From contig NZ_JACXXO010000001.1 of the NCBI RefSeq assembly GCF_017980685.1, positions 868,001 through 932,000 of the forward strand: a stretch of 64,000 nt of DNA. The letters are read 5' to 3'. Of this stretch, positions 35,226-45,068 are shown in pieces (the stretch's first letter is position 1; every line of letters begins with the position of its first letter). Below the pieces are notes generated by a model. That model saw nothing but the letters and a program-made list of their open reading frames with translations, made no database searches and was not told where the DNA came from. The position numbers and the translations under genes are program-made. This stretch comes from Pseudomonas iridis (GTDB lineage Bacteria; Pseudomonadota; Gammaproteobacteria; Pseudomonadales; Pseudomonadaceae).

Positions 35226-35287
35226 GATTGATCGGCACGTTACTCGATAATGTCTCATCCTTGAAGTCCAACTTGTCGGATGCGCGT

Positions 35288-35303
35288 AGACAATAAGTTG
35301 TCT
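35288..35303. promoter_or_regulatory. Inverted repeat AGACAA-taag-TTGTCT upstream of fruR
   Basis: Perfect 6-bp arms with a 4-base spacer lie 65 bases before the fruR start codon. It is not a Cra-type site. It may be a second operator or simply a small hairpin; no regulator is assigned. Confidence 0.3.
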
Positions 35304-35367
35304 GCCCTTATCGGGTAGGATTGGCGAAAATCTCGCGGCATGCTCGAAATAACAAGGAAATCCCGAG

Positions 35368-36363
35368 TTGAAACTCAGTGATATCGCGCGGTTGGCCGGA
35401 GTGTCCGTGACCACCGCGAGCTACGTCATCAACGGCAAGGCCGAACAGCAACGCATCAGCACCGCGACCGTCGAGCGGGTGCGCGCGGTGGTCGATCTGC
35501 ACGGCTTTACGCCCAACCCACAAGCGGCGGGACTGCGCAGCCGCCATACCCGCACGTTGGGTTTTATCCTGCCGGATCTGGAAAACCCCAGCTACGCGCG
35601 GATCGCCAAGCTGCTGGAGCAAGGTGCGCGGGCCCGCGGCTATCAGTTGCTGATCGCCAGTTCCGACGATGCGCCGGACAGCGAGCGCAAACTGCTGCAA
35701 CTGTTCAAGGCGCGCCGTTGTGATGCGCTGATCGTCGCCAGTTGTCTGCCACCCGGTGATGACAGCTATCTTCAGTTGCAGGCCAAGGGGCTGCCGATCA
35801 TCGCCATCGACCGGGTCATGGAGCCGGAGCATTTCTGTTCGGTGATCAGCGACGACCGCGAGGCCAGTCTGCACCTGACCCAGAGCCTGCTCGATCCGCA
35901 GCTTAAACAGATCGTGCTGCTCGGCGCGCGCCCGGAACTGAGCATCAGCCAGGAACGTGCCGCCGGTTTCAGACAGGCTCTCGTCGATTTCAAAGGCGAA
36001 GTGCTGGTCGAGCACGCCGAGTCCTTCAGTCGTGACTGCGGCAAGCAATTGATGGAAGAACTCCTGCAACGTCTGGGGCATTTGCCGGATGCGCTGGTAA
36101 CCACGTCCTACGTGTTGTTGCAGGGAGTGTTCGATGCGCTGCATGACTTCCCGCTGAAATCGCGGCCGCTGCGCCTCGGCACGTTTGGTGACACGCAACT
36201 GCTCGACTTCCTGCCGCTGCCGGTCAACGCCATGGCCCAGCAGCATCAACTGATCGCCGACAAGGCGCTGGAACTGGCATTGGCCGCTGTCGAGCAGTCG
36301 CAATACCAGCCTGGCGTGCAAGCGATTGCGCGGACCTTCAAGCAGCGTATTCACCGGGATTGA
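35368..36363 (+). CDS. fruR: LacI-family fructose regulator (Cra/FruR)
   Basis: The 331-residue repressor has an N-terminal LacI helix-turn-helix (KLSDIARLAGVSVTTASYVINGKAEQQRIS, shown by residues 2-31) and hinge, then a periplasmic-binding-fold effector domain (TLGFILPDLENPSYARIAKLLEQG, about 62). Divergent placement to fruBKA and a TGAAACGTTTAA site between them fit local autoregulation with fructose-1-phosphate as inducer, as shown for P. putida Cra. Translation starts at TTG 35368 behind AAGGAAAT; there is no nearer ATG and the HTH begins at once. It is followed 3 bases later by tatD. Confidence 0.93.
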   Translation: MKLSDIARLAGVSVTTASYVINGKAEQQRISTATVERVRAVVDLHGFTPNPQAAGLRSRHTRTLGFILPDLENPSYARIAKLLEQGARARGYQLLIASSDDAPDSERKLLQLFKARRCDALIVASCLPPGDDSYLQLQAKGLPIIAIDRVMEPEHFCSVISDDREASLHLTQSLLDPQLKQIVLLGARPELSISQERAAGFRQALVDFKGEVLVEHAESFSRDCGKQLMEELLQRLGHLPDALVTTSYVLLQGVFDALHDFPLKSRPLRLGTFGDTQLLDFLPLPVNAMAQQHQLIADKALELALAAVEQSQYQPGVQAIARTFKQRIHRD

Positions 36364-36366
36364 TCC

Positions 36367-37143
36367 GTGGAGCTGATCGACAGCCACACTCACCTGGACT
36401 TCCCCGACTTCGACGCAGATCGCTCGGCGCTGCTGGCCGAAAGCCGCGCCCTTGGGGTGCGGCGGATGGTGGTGCTGGGCGTCTATGAAGGGAACTGGCA
36501 GCGGGTGTGGGACCTGGTGCAGAGCGATTCGGATCTGTACGCGGCGTTCGGTTTACATCCGGTTTATCTCGATCAGCATCGTCCCGAGGATTTACCGACC
36601 CTCGGCGATTGGCTGACGCGATTGCGCGGCCATCGGCAGTTGTGTGCAGTCGGCGAGATTGGTCTGGATTACTTCATCGAAACGCTGGACCGCGAGCGGC
36701 AGCAGGCGCTGTTCGACGCGCAACTGCAACTGGCGGCGGATTTCGATTTGCCGGCGCTGATCCATGTGCGGCGCAGTCACGCGGCAGTGATTGCCACGCT
36801 CAAGCGTTTTCGTTTGAAGCGGGCCGGGATCATCCACGCGTTCGCCGGCAGCCGTGAGGAAGCACGGGAATACATCAAACTCGGTTTCAAACTCGGCCTC
36901 GGTGGCGCCCCGACCTGGCCACAGGCGTTGCGCATGCATCGGGTACTGGCGGATTTGCCACTGGATTCGATTGTGCTGGAAACCGATTCACCGGACATGG
37001 CGCCTGCAATGTTCCCGGGAGTGCGCAACAGCCCGGCGCACTTGCCGGCGATTTGCACAGCGCTCGCCGATCTGATGAATATCTCCCCTCAACAACTTGC
37101 TGCGGCCAGCACTGCCAATAGCTGCGCCGTGTTCGGCTGGTAG
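36367..37143 (+). CDS. TatD-family metal-dependent DNase/hydrolase
   Basis: The 258-residue TIM-barrel hydrolase has metal ligands visible as SHTHLDFPDFD (H6, H8), GEIGLDYF (Glu about 97), LIHVRRSH, GIIHAFAGS and LETDSPDM (Asp about 208). TatD proteins act as 3'-5' exonucleases/endonucleases in DNA repair and turnover. Translation starts at GTG 36367, only 3 bases after the fruR stop, so it shares the fruR transcript. The link to fructose metabolism is probably only transcriptional. Confidence 0.88.
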   Translation: MELIDSHTHLDFPDFDADRSALLAESRALGVRRMVVLGVYEGNWQRVWDLVQSDSDLYAAFGLHPVYLDQHRPEDLPTLGDWLTRLRGHRQLCAVGEIGLDYFIETLDRERQQALFDAQLQLAADFDLPALIHVRRSHAAVIATLKRFRLKRAGIIHAFAGSREEAREYIKLGFKLGLGGAPTWPQALRMHRVLADLPLDSIVLETDSPDMAPAMFPGVRNSPAHLPAICTALADLMNISPQQLAAASTANSCAVFGW

Positions 37144-37160
37144 CTGGAAACACTTTCCCC

Positions 37161-37250
37161 TGTGGGAGCGAACCTGCTCGCGAAATCGGTGTGTCAGACG
37201 ACGCCAATCCCGCCGACAGATTGCATTCGCGAGCAGGCTCGCTCCCACAG
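37161..37250. repeat. REP palindrome pair
   Basis: Inverted GTGGGAGCGAACCTGCTCGC and GCGAGCAGGCTCGCTCCCAC units separate the converging tatD and chemoreceptor genes. No classical terminator is seen in this gap, so the REP pair may do that job. Confidence 0.9.
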
Positions 37251-37263
37251 GTATTTGAGCGTC

Positions 37264-39294
37264 TCAAACGCGAAAAGCGCTGATCAGCTGTTTGAGCTCC
37301 ACGACCTGGGCGGACAGTGCGCGGCTGGCGTCTTCAGTCTGGTGCGCACCTTGCGCCGTGCGCTCACCTGCGCGGTTGATCTCGACAATGTTCTGGTCAA
37401 TGTCATGGGCCACCGCCGTCTGCTGCTCCACCGCAGCGGCGATTTGCTGGTTCTGATCGACGATCATTCCGACGGCGCCAAGGATGTTTTCCAGCGCCTG
37501 CTGAACCTTTTCCGACTGCCCGACCGTGCCGCTGGCCATTTGATGGCTGACACCCATCGCCTTGACCGCCGCACCCACGCCGCCGTGCAGCTTGGCGATC
37601 ATCTGTTCAATTTCTTCGGTCGATTGCTGGGTGCGTTTGGCCAGCGTGCGCACTTCGTCCGCCACCACCGCAAAACCGCGTCCCTGCTCACCCGCACGCG
37701 CCGCTTCAATCGCCGCGTTGAGCGCCAGCAGGTTGGTCTGCTCGGCAATACTCTTGATCACTTCCAGAACGCGGCTGATCGCCTGGCTGTCACTGGCCAG
37801 TTGATTGATCACCAGCACTGACTGATCGATCTCGCTGGCCAACGCAGCGATGCTGCCCTGCTGCGACTCGACCAGACCACGACCGCTGATGGTTTCGTCA
37901 TTCACACTGTGGGCGCTGCTCACCGCCGCTGCGGCGCTGCGCGCCACCTCAAGGGATGTCGCCGACATCTGGTTCATCGCCGTGGCCACTTGTTCGATCT
38001 GCGAGCGTTGCCCGGCAACGGCCAGATTGCTTTGCGCCGACACACTTTCCACTTGCCCGGCCTGGCGTTCGACTTCGCCAACGGTTTGCCCGACCCGTTC
38101 AATCAAGTCGTGAATCTTCTTTACCGTGCCGTTGAACACTTCGCCCAACTCGCCTAATTCATCGCGGCTGCTGGCCTTGAAGTTGACTGTCATGTCGCCA
38201 GCCGCGACCTTGTCCATCATCGCGCCGAGGCGTTTGAGTGTGGTGCGGGTCGACGCGTAGAAGCCGCCATACAGATAGAAAATCAGCACGAACACCACCG
38301 ACAACGCCACAGCCTGCAAGACCATGTGCGTGCGGTTTTGCGTCAGGCGCTGCTGTAATTGCGTGTCGAGGAATTTCAGGGTGGCTTCGTTGAGCTGGTA
38401 GGTCTTGTCGATGAGCGCAGTAGTCTGGTCGTAAAACGCCTGCCACGGTGCATCGAGCGTGTCGGCCATCACCACTTGTTCTTCGAACAGTTCGCTCGCC
38501 TGCTTCAGCGAAGTCTTACTAATGTCAGCCGAAGCGCTGAGCGTTTCGTGCGCGGCTTTGCTCGAGCCGAGGGCGTCCTGCAGTTTCAAGGCGTATTCGG
38601 CCTGGAGCTTTTCGATCTGCACCAGCAACTCGTCAAAACGGGTGCTCGACGAACTGTTGAGGAAACCCTGCCCCAGTGAATACGAGCCCATGGCCCGGCC
38701 TTCACCGAGGGTTTGCGTCACAGTGGGTGTGATCAGGGTGACGAGTTCGCTGAGTTGACGGATGTCGCCCTGGTTGTCGCGGCTCAGACCGGCCTGACTG
38801 GTGATGATCTGGCTGAAAATCTGCGCACTGGCCAACAATTTGCCGATCAACGCACTTTTGCTTTGCAGGGATTTTTCCGCTTGCTGGGCCTTGAACGCAG
38901 CAATCATTTCATCGCGCTTGCCGTCGAACACCTTGATCTGTTCGGGATCGTCGGTCATTGCCGCCAAGCCTTCCAGACGTGCCAGTACGGCTTGTTCGAG
39001 AGTGGTGATCTGCGATTCGACATTGCCCGCCTTGCCGGACTGGCCGAGGGTGACGTTGATCTGCACCAGATTGTTCAGGGTTTCCAGATCGCGGCGCAGG
39101 CTCAGGCTGCTGCCGAGCAAATCAAGGCTTTGCAGCTCGACCCGGGTGCCCTGGAATTCACGATAGGAATCGCGCACCAGATAGAAATTGGTCACCAGCA
39201 TCGGCACCAGAAACAGCACGCTGATCAGGCTGAACTTCATACCGAAGCTCAGACGATTCATCAGCGAGACGGCGGGATAGAGCAAGCTCTTCAC
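37264..39294 (-). CDS. Methyl-accepting chemotaxis protein
   Basis: This 676-residue chemoreceptor has an N-terminal membrane helix ([20 protein letters not shown], about 18-37), a long periplasmic helical sensor of about 290 residues, and a second helix ([15 protein letters not shown], about 335). It continues with a HAMP domain and the signalling hairpin tip [32 protein letters not shown] (motif about 525-556, shown in part by its key EAARAGEQG). I start at GTG 39294 behind GGGAGA; the frame stays open to 39357 without a ribosome site. In PAO1 the same gene lies between speC and ampE (PA4520). The ligand is unknown. Confidence 0.88.
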   Translation of the reverse strand: MKSLLYPAVSLMNRLSFGMKFSLISVLFLVPMLVTNFYLVRDSYREFQGTRVELQSLDLLGSSLSLRRDLETLNNLVQINVTLGQSGKAGNVESQITTLEQAVLARLEGLAAMTDDPEQIKVFDGKRDEMIAAFKAQQAEKSLQSKSALIGKLLASAQIFSQIITSQAGLSRDNQGDIRQLSELVTLITPTVTQTLGEGRAMGSYSLGQGFLNSSSSTRFDELLVQIEKLQAEYALKLQDALGSSKAAHETLSASADISKTSLKQASELFEEQVVMADTLDAPWQAFYDQTTALIDKTYQLNEATLKFLDTQLQQRLTQNRTHMVLQAVALSVVFVLIFYLYGGFYASTRTTLKRLGAMMDKVAAGDMTVNFKASSRDELGELGEVFNGTVKKIHDLIERVGQTVGEVERQAGQVESVSAQSNLAVAGQRSQIEQVATAMNQMSATSLEVARSAAAAVSSAHSVNDETISGRGLVESQQGSIAALASEIDQSVLVINQLASDSQAISRVLEVIKSIAEQTNLLALNAAIEAARAGEQGRGFAVVADEVRTLAKRTQQSTEEIEQMIAKLHGGVGAAVKAMGVSHQMASGTVGQSEKVQQALENILGAVGMIVDQNQQIAAAVEQQTAVAHDIDQNIVEINRAGERTAQGAHQTEDASRALSAQVVELKQLISAFRV

Positions 39295-39422
39295 TGGAAG
39301 TCTCCCTTGGTTTTTCTTGTTTTTATTGGCAGGCGCGCGGGTACAGCAGATAGCCACTATCGCGCGCCATCTCTGTATAGCTCAAATCGAAGGGAGGTTT
39401 TGTAACTTAAGGTTAACGACAA

Positions 39423-39499
39423 AAAAGATCGCAGCCTGCGGCAGCTCTTCCAGGAAACACAGACCCAAAAGTAGGAGCTGCCGCAGGCTGCGATCTTTT
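39423..39499. repeat. REP-like inverted repeat (AAAAGATCGCAGCCTGCGGC family)
   Basis: The arms AAAAGATCGCAGCCTGCGGC (39423-39442) and its reverse complement (39480-39499) are perfect over 20 bases, with an outer AGCTC/GAGCT extension. It is the same family as 9814-9894. It lies between the chemoreceptor start and the ampE stop. Confidence 0.85.
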
Positions 39500-39515
39500 G
39501 ATCTTCAGACAGGAA

Positions 39516-40355
39516 TCAGTGAATCAATACTGTCCACAAGGCAAACCCGGCATACCACAACACCGCCGCCCGCAGCAGCAATTCCCACAGGCAATCGAGG
39601 GTGTTGACGCCTTCCGGGCCGACCGTCGGCGGCGGGATCTCTCCCGCGGCCAACCCGACCTTGTTGATCAGTTGCGCAGCGCTGATGTTCCAGTTCAGCA
39701 ATTCATGCAGCATCACCCGACTGACCGCAACGAAGTTGCCGACCAAGGCAAAACTTGCCGCCAACAGACGCACCGGCACCCAGTCAAAGGCATGGCGCAG
39801 TTGCGCGGCACGTTCGACCAGCGCCGGGTTCTGCCCGTGCTCCTGGGCCAGCGCCAACAAGCGATAGGCCAATGCCGCCACCGGACCGAGCAGGAAATAC
39901 CAGAAAATCACGGCGAAGAAGCTTTGATAGGCCTGCCACAACAAATGCTCCTGCACCCGATCGAGCAATTGCTCGCCGTTGTCGGCACAAATGTTCAGAT
40001 CGCGCTTGGCCACATGCGCCGCGGCTTGCAGATCCTCACGCCGCCAGGCATCGCGAAACGGCCCGAGACCGCCGAGCAGGTCGCCGCGCCCCAGGCTATA
40101 AATCACCACCAGCAAATGCACCGGCAGGGCCAGCAAGCCGTACGCCACCGGCTCCAGCACCACCAGCAACAGGGCCAGCAACGCCACCGGCAGCAGCACC
40201 AGAATCGTCAGTACCAGCCATGGCTGTTTGGCCAGTCGCTCGCTGGTTTCGAGTTTGTTCAGTTCGCGAATCCATCCGCCATCGCGTTGAACCCGATGGC
40301 GCAGGGCCGAGAATTTCTCGATCCAGAGCGCCAGCAGTAACACCAGAAAACTCAT
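39516..40355 (-). CDS. ampE: AmpE-like inner-membrane protein
   Basis: The 279-residue protein starts MSFLVLLLALWIEKFSALR and has about four membrane helices (WLVLTILVLLPVALLALLLVVL about 50-70; a pair near 140-165; one at the C-terminus). AmpE is a membrane sensor-like protein tied to AmpD in the beta-lactamase induction pathway; its biochemical role is not settled. ATG 40355 is behind AAGAGGAAGG and overlaps the ampD stop (ATGA), so the two are coupled as in other gamma-proteobacteria. Confidence 0.88.
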   Translation of the reverse strand: MSFLVLLLALWIEKFSALRHRVQRDGGWIRELNKLETSERLAKQPWLVLTILVLLPVALLALLLVVLEPVAYGLLALPVHLLVVIYSLGRGDLLGGLGPFRDAWRREDLQAAAHVAKRDLNICADNGEQLLDRVQEHLLWQAYQSFFAVIFWYFLLGPVAALAYRLLALAQEHGQNPALVERAAQLRHAFDWVPVRLLAASFALVGNFVAVSRVMLHELLNWNISAAQLINKVGLAAGEIPPPTVGPEGVNTLDCLWELLLRAAVLWYAGFALWTVLIH

Positions 40356-40912
40356 TGTCCTTCCTCTTGTGCCAGGGCCGCGCGGTAACGCGCCCAGTCG
40401 AATGCCGGGCCAGGATCGGTCTTGCGCCCGGGTGCAATGTCGCTGTGCCCGCAAATGCGGGCGCCGGTGATAGCCGGAAATGCTGTCTGCAACTGACGGG
40501 TCAGCGCCGTCAACGCCTGATACTGCGCATCGGTGAACGGCAGATCATCAGTGCCTTCGAGCTCAATGCCCACGGAAAAATCGTTACAGGTTTCGCGCCC
40601 TTCAAAAATCGACACGCCTGCATGCCACGCCCGCTCAAGACAGGAGACAAACTGGGTGACCTTGCCGTCACGTTCAATCAGAAAATGCGCCGAGACCCGT
40701 AAGTCGGCAATCCCTGCAAAGTAGGGATGTTCGGTGACATCCAGACGATTCTGGAAAAATTCCTGCACCTTGCCGGTGGCGAACTGCGCCGGCGGCAGGC
40801 TGATGTTGTGGATAACCAACAGGGAGATTTCGCCCGCAGGGCGCTCATTGAAGTTGGGCGATGGGCAAGTCTGCACCCCGTGACACCACCCGCTAGCGGG
40901 ATCCAACTGCAT
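40352..40912 (-). CDS. ampD: 1,6-anhydro-N-acetylmuramyl-L-alanine amidase AmpD
   Basis: The 186-residue cytosolic zinc amidase cleaves anhydro-MurNAc from peptide during cell-wall recycling and so limits the AmpR inducer of ampC. Zinc ligands are H35 (VIHNISLP), H156 (GHSDIAPGRKTDPG) and D166; catalytic Glu is E117 (GIELEG). Start ATG 40912 follows AAGGAA and gives the family length; the longer frame to 41083 is unsupported. Loss of AmpD de-represses AmpC (established knowledge). Confidence 0.95.
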   Translation of the reverse strand: MQLDPASGWCHGVQTCPSPNFNERPAGEISLLVIHNISLPPAQFATGKVQEFFQNRLDVTEHPYFAGIADLRVSAHFLIERDGKVTQFVSCLERAWHAGVSIFEGRETCNDFSVGIELEGTDDLPFTDAQYQALTALTRQLQTAFPAITGARICGHSDIAPGRKTDPGPAFDWARYRAALAQEEGQ

Positions 40913-40976
40913 ACCGATTCCTTCAACGCCGACTGTGTTGGCGCCCAGTATGCCGTGATCGGCCCCCGGCGCGCGA

Positions 40977-43163
40977 TCACTTGGCGCGATTGAGTCGCCG
41001 CAGATTGCCCAACACCGACTCCAGCGCCCGATCAAACAACAAGGTGTCGTCCAGCGCGCGCACCGCACCACGCTGGAACTCAAGAGCCAGGCCGATGCGA
41101 CTGCGCTCCAGCACTTTCATGCCGGTACGGTCGACAAACACGTACTTGCCCGTCGCTTCTATGATTGCCGCGAGCTTGCAGCGCAGGGTGTTTTCCTCGT
41201 CCTCCTGAAACGCAACCCAACTGCCCAGGTGCAATTGAGCCACCTGCTGCAGGCCAACGTCGTGATGGGACAGACGCGCCGAGGCTAGCGCCGTTTCACC
41301 CTCTTGCGCCATTGGCAAGACGATCTGCCGCGACACCTCGATCATCGCCGGCGCTTCGGCCTGAGCAGATCCACCGGTACGCTCGAGCACGCGCACATGC
41401 AGCGTTTCCAGCTCAGAGAAAAATTCGCTGGTGGCAAACGGATCGAATGCGCAGCGGGTCAGGCCATCGCGCAGCGACTTGAGCAAACCCGGCACCAGCG
41501 CCAGCAGACGCATGCCAGCCTCAGCATCGTCGTGACGCTGAACGCTCCAGATGAGTTGCTCCATGGTCTGCGCATCAGCTTGCCATTCGGCGGACTGGTC
41601 GCCATGTTTGAGGCAGGTCAGCAGCAACACCTTGCTCCAGGCATCCTGCACGAAGGTCACCACCGACGGCGGCAAGACTTTGCCCAACAGTGCCAGATTC
41701 AACGCATGCTCGACGCGTCGCCGCGCCAGCTCGGTTTTCGCCCGCCCCTCTTCCGCATCGCGCAGACGTTGTTCGAGGAGTTCGCTGCGCCGACGCTGAT
41801 CACTGGTGAAAGCGAGGAAATCCGCCAACAGTTCGGAGAATATCGCCGGATCATCGACAAAATCGGTCAGCAGGCGCTGCACCACTTGTTCGATGCGCAG
41901 ATACAGACTGTCGCGCGCATCGCTGTCGCAATCCCCCCAGCCCATGGCCGCATCGGCAATTTCATTGAGCAGACGCCGCGCCGGGTGGCTGCTGCGACTG
42001 AAGAAACTCTTGTCGAGTACCGCGACCTTGAGCATCGGAATCTGCAATCGTGCGATCAAGGCCTTGAGCGAGTCCGGCAGATTGCGGTCTTCGAGGATGC
42101 AGTCGAAGACCATGGCGATCAGGTTGATCACATCCTCATCAGCGCCTCCGACGATCCGCGACTTGCCCGTTCTGACGCTGACCCGCGTCAGCAGTTGTTC
42201 GAGCTGGTTACGCAGGTCGAAATCGTCCTGCGCCGCCAGCGCCGGCACATATTGCTGCAAATGCGAGAGCAGGCGCAGCAGGTCGCGCGTGCTGATCGGC
42301 TGGGCGCAGGCGCCTGATTCGAGGCTCGGCGCAACACTGCCGCGCACGTTCAGCAGCAACGCCTGCAACGCAGCGAAAACTTCCTGGACACTCTCGTCCG
42401 CCGCTACAGGCTCGGCGCTTTCTTCGCGACTGATACTGGCCGCCGCACGATCAATCGCGCGTCGCGCCGGGGCCGGTTTCAACTCAGGCAACACGCCGGT
42501 GGCGCTGAGCAGCTGATTGGCTTCGGCATATAACTGTTCGGTGTCGGCCAGTACATAGCGCTCGAACAGCTTGAGCAGGATCAGTTTGACCTTGATCTCA
42601 ACGCCCAGATTACGGCCGGCCTGCAAAAAGAACTCACAGAGCAGCGCCGGGCCGAGGGGGTTGTGTTGATCGGCAAAGGAATTATCCAGCAATGCGTTGA
42701 GGCGCGCGGTCAGTTGCCCCAAGGCGAAGCCATCACGCTTGAGCACGCGGCCGACCATGGTCTCCACGGCGACGGTGCGTTCCATGTCGTCGGTGCGCGG
42801 CGCGCAGTCTTCGAACAGCAACGGGTGCGCCAGCGTGTTGTACGCGGGTTGGTATTGAGTGAGACCGACAAAGGCTTCGAAGAACTGCTCGAGAAAGCCG
42901 CGCTCGATGTTTTTGCGTTTGAGGCGCAAGTCGCGCATCGCTTCAAAAAAGATGTTCTGCTCGACGTCGTTGCGTGCCCGGTCAGCCATTTCGAACAGGG
43001 TGTCGTCGGCATCATCGAACAGCTCCTGCAACCCATGGCGCAGTTGCTGGGCAGCCTTGTCGCGAACCTGAAGCAGAATCACAGGCAGGCGGGCGAGCGG
43101 CGAGTGATTCGCCTGATCGGCAGACGCCTTGTACAAAGGCACCACTTTCCCGTCGTTGTGCAT
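40977..43163 (-). CDS. DUF1631-family protein, putative cyclic-nucleotide effector type
   Basis: The 728-residue cytosolic protein is mostly alpha-helical, with an N-terminal region EMADRARNDVEQNIFFEAM and a C-terminal section with QVAQLHLGSWVAFQ and VFVDRTGMKVLERSR that looks like the family's conserved end. It matches the gene next to ampD in P. aeruginosa (PA4523). The biochemical role is unknown to me. ATG 43163 follows AGGAGGCTTGG; the frame extends to 43271 through a REP element and is rejected. The gap to ampD is 64 bases, so it may be cotranscribed with ampDE. Confidence 0.8.
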   Translation of the reverse strand: MHNDGKVVPLYKASADQANHSPLARLPVILLQVRDKAAQQLRHGLQELFDDADDTLFEMADRARNDVEQNIFFEAMRDLRLKRKNIERGFLEQFFEAFVGLTQYQPAYNTLAHPLLFEDCAPRTDDMERTVAVETMVGRVLKRDGFALGQLTARLNALLDNSFADQHNPLGPALLCEFFLQAGRNLGVEIKVKLILLKLFERYVLADTEQLYAEANQLLSATGVLPELKPAPARRAIDRAAASISREESAEPVAADESVQEVFAALQALLLNVRGSVAPSLESGACAQPISTRDLLRLLSHLQQYVPALAAQDDFDLRNQLEQLLTRVSVRTGKSRIVGGADEDVINLIAMVFDCILEDRNLPDSLKALIARLQIPMLKVAVLDKSFFSRSSHPARRLLNEIADAAMGWGDCDSDARDSLYLRIEQVVQRLLTDFVDDPAIFSELLADFLAFTSDQRRRSELLEQRLRDAEEGRAKTELARRRVEHALNLALLGKVLPPSVVTFVQDAWSKVLLLTCLKHGDQSAEWQADAQTMEQLIWSVQRHDDAEAGMRLLALVPGLLKSLRDGLTRCAFDPFATSEFFSELETLHVRVLERTGGSAQAEAPAMIEVSRQIVLPMAQEGETALASARLSHHDVGLQQVAQLHLGSWVAFQEDEENTLRCKLAAIIEATGKYVFVDRTGMKVLERSRIGLALEFQRGAVRALDDTLLFDRALESVLGNLRRLNRAK

Positions 43164-43211
43164 CCAAGCCTCCTGAAACGGTGATTCTTTCGGTGAGTCA
43201 GGACACCGCCC

Positions 43212-43303
43212 CTGTGGGAGCGAGCTTGCTCGCGAAGGCGATCTGTCGGTGACATCGCGGGTGAATAACACCCGACATTCGCGAGCAAGCTCGCTCCAAC
43301 AGG
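43212..43303. repeat. REP palindrome pair
   Basis: Inverted GTGGGAGCGAGCTTGCTCGC units (43213-43235 and 43279-43303; the right arm has one base changed, CTCCAAC). The remaining gap to nadC (43304-43523) shows only a direct repeat GACGTCAA (43326-43333 and 43340-43347) and no gene. Confidence 0.85.
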
Positions 43304-43499
43304 GTTCAACCCTTCAGCAAAAAAAGACGTCAACCCTATGACGTCAAATACAAGGCGGATTATCTTGCAAAAGATGTCGCCAGCGCCATAGGCGTCAGGG
43401 TTTCCCCTATGCCCGTCCAGCCACCCTCAACTGACCACGCCCCACTGGGGTTTGCTCAAAGAAATCGACCAGCTGCGGCCAGGCACGCAAGTTCTTGCC

Positions 43500-43529
43500 T
43501 TGGGTTGGCTCGCGCCATGCCCCTATAAT
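43500..43529 (+). promoter_or_regulatory. nadC promoter
   Basis: Consensus -10 TATAAT at 43524-43529 with a weak -35 TTGGGT (43500-43505) 18 bases upstream. The predicted start is near 43536, about 20 bases before the nadC ATG. Confidence 0.6.
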
Positions 43530-43556
43530 CGAATCACTTTGTTTGTGGAGCCCGTT

Positions 43557-44405
43557 ATGCCGAATCTACGTCTCGCCGATTTGACCGCCGAAATCGAAGC
43601 CAACGTGCGCCGTGCGTTGCTCGAAGACATCGGCAGCGGCGACATCACCGCGCAACTGATCCCGGCCGAACGTCTGGCCAAAGCCACCATCATCACTCGC
43701 GACGACGCCGTTATCTGCGGCACGGCATGGGTCGACGCGGTGTTTCGCCAGCTCGATCCACGGGTGGCGGTGCATTGGCAGGTAATCGATGGCGAGCGGG
43801 TCAAACCCAATCAGCCACTGTTTCATCTGGAGGGCCCGGCCCGTTCGCTATTGACCGGTGAACGCAGCGCCTTGAACTTCCTGCAATTGCTTTCCGGTGT
43901 GGCGACTCGCGCGCAGTATTTGGCAGACTTCGTGGGCGAGACTCAGGTCAAGCTGCTCGACACCCGCAAAACCCTGCCAGGCCTGCGTCTGGCGCAGAAA
44001 TACGCCGTGACCTGTGGCGGCTGCCACAACCACCGCATCGGCCTGTACGACGCGTTTCTGATCAAGGAAAACCACATCGCTGCCAGCGGTGGCATCGCGC
44101 AAGCCATTGCCGCCGCGCACAAGATTGCCCCGGGCAAACCTGTGGAAATCGAAGTGGAAAGTCTGCAAGAGCTGAAGGAGGCGCTGGAGGCCGGTGCCGA
44201 CATCATCATGCTCGACGAATTGAGCCTGGACGACATGCGCGAAGCCGTGCGCCTGAACGGCGGCAAGGCAAAACTGGAGGCCAGCGGCGGCATCAACGAA
44301 AACACGCTGCTGCCGATCGCCGAAACCGGGGTGGATTACATCTCGATTGGCGCGATGACCAAGGATGTGAAGGCGGTGGACCTGTCGATGCGTCTCAGCC
44401 TTTAA
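43557..44405 (+). CDS. nadC: Nicotinate-nucleotide pyrophosphorylase (carboxylating)
   Basis: The 282-residue quinolinate phosphoribosyltransferase converts quinolinate and PRPP to nicotinate mononucleotide in de novo NAD synthesis. Family motifs are EDIGSGDIT (about 18-26), [12 protein letters not shown] (about 138), the basic CHNHRIG and IKENHI, and [13 protein letters not shown]. The long upstream frame (to 43452) contains the promoter, so ATG 43557 behind GTGGAG is the start. It is monocistronic. Confidence 0.95.
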   Translation: MPNLRLADLTAEIEANVRRALLEDIGSGDITAQLIPAERLAKATIITRDDAVICGTAWVDAVFRQLDPRVAVHWQVIDGERVKPNQPLFHLEGPARSLLTGERSALNFLQLLSGVATRAQYLADFVGETQVKLLDTRKTLPGLRLAQKYAVTCGGCHNHRIGLYDAFLIKENHIAASGGIAQAIAAAHKIAPGKPVEIEVESLQELKEALEAGADIIMLDELSLDDMREAVRLNGGKAKLEASGGINENTLLPIAETGVDYISIGAMTKDVKAVDLSMRLSL

Positions 44406-44421
44406 ACAGCAGCGGCAAGTC

Positions 44422-44484
44422 CAGAGCTGCAAGCTGCAAGCCAAAGCTGTACCGCTTTGACTTGTCGCTTGCGGCTTGGAGCTA
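44422..44484. repeat. AGCTGCAAGCTGCAAGC-type inverted repeat
   Basis: AGCTGCAAGCTGCAAGCCAA and TTGTCGCTTGCGGCTTGGAG are imperfect inverted arms in the nadC to downstream-gene gap. It is a third class of short intergenic repeat and may end both convergent transcripts. Confidence 0.6.
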
Positions 44485-44494
44485 GTAGTTCTCG

Positions 44495-44794
44495 TCAAAC
44501 GACGAGATTGTTCATCTCGCAGTACTCTTCCCACTCGACGCCGAGCACTTCAGCCGCCTCCTTGTGCAGAACAAGGCGCTGGGCCTCGAACTCCTCCGGC
44601 GTGCTTGTGTACTTGAGCGTCAGCTCCCACGGCTGCAAGCCCTGGGATTCAGCTTCGTCTTCGAACGCCCACTGGATCTGATCTTTCTGATCATCGGCAC
44701 TCAAGTCCTTGATCTCCTCCTTCAGATCGGGCACGTCCAGAATGTACTTTTCCAGCGCTTGTTCGTGGCGTTGCTCTTGAGTTAATTCGGTCAT
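44495..44794 (-). CDS. Small acidic conserved protein (DUF6388-like)
   Basis: The 99-residue soluble protein is rich in Glu/Asp/Leu, with two helical blocks (TELTQEQRHEQALEKYI; FEAQRLVLHKEAAEVLG). I believe it belongs to the small Pseudomonas DUF6388 group, from memory of its start TELTQEQRHEQALEKY; this should be treated as tentative. ATG 44794 follows AGCGAGAACGAC; an in-frame ATG at 44812 and the frame to 44890 are less likely. No functional clue comes from neighbours. The gap up to 45065 contains no gene. Confidence 0.65.
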   Translation of the reverse strand: MTELTQEQRHEQALEKYILDVPDLKEEIKDLSADDQKDQIQWAFEDEAESQGLQPWELTLKYTSTPEEFEAQRLVLHKEAAEVLGVEWEEYCEMNNLVV

Positions 44795-45068
44795 GTCGTT
44801 CTCGCTGATCATAGGAATGGAAGATGGATCTGGATCATCAAGGATCTCTCTGACGCGGATTGTCCGGCCTTCGGAACCATTCGGGATCATCTGAAAACTG
44901 CAGGGCGATGCTCATGCAGGCACCGAATATAGGACGTTTGCATGAGGAATTACACGGCTCTTTACATCTCTCTCAAAAAAAGCTGACCTGCGGAACATAA
45001 ATGCCGATTCCAAGTCGTAGCGATGTGCCACTTCGGCACTCATCCGCTGTTCACAAGGAAAACCAGTG

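Noticed and set aside
9201..43303. REP pairs as remnants of insertion sequences or CRISPR repeats
   Set aside because: They are isolated inverted pairs without spacers, transposase or target duplications; typical Pseudomonas REPINs.
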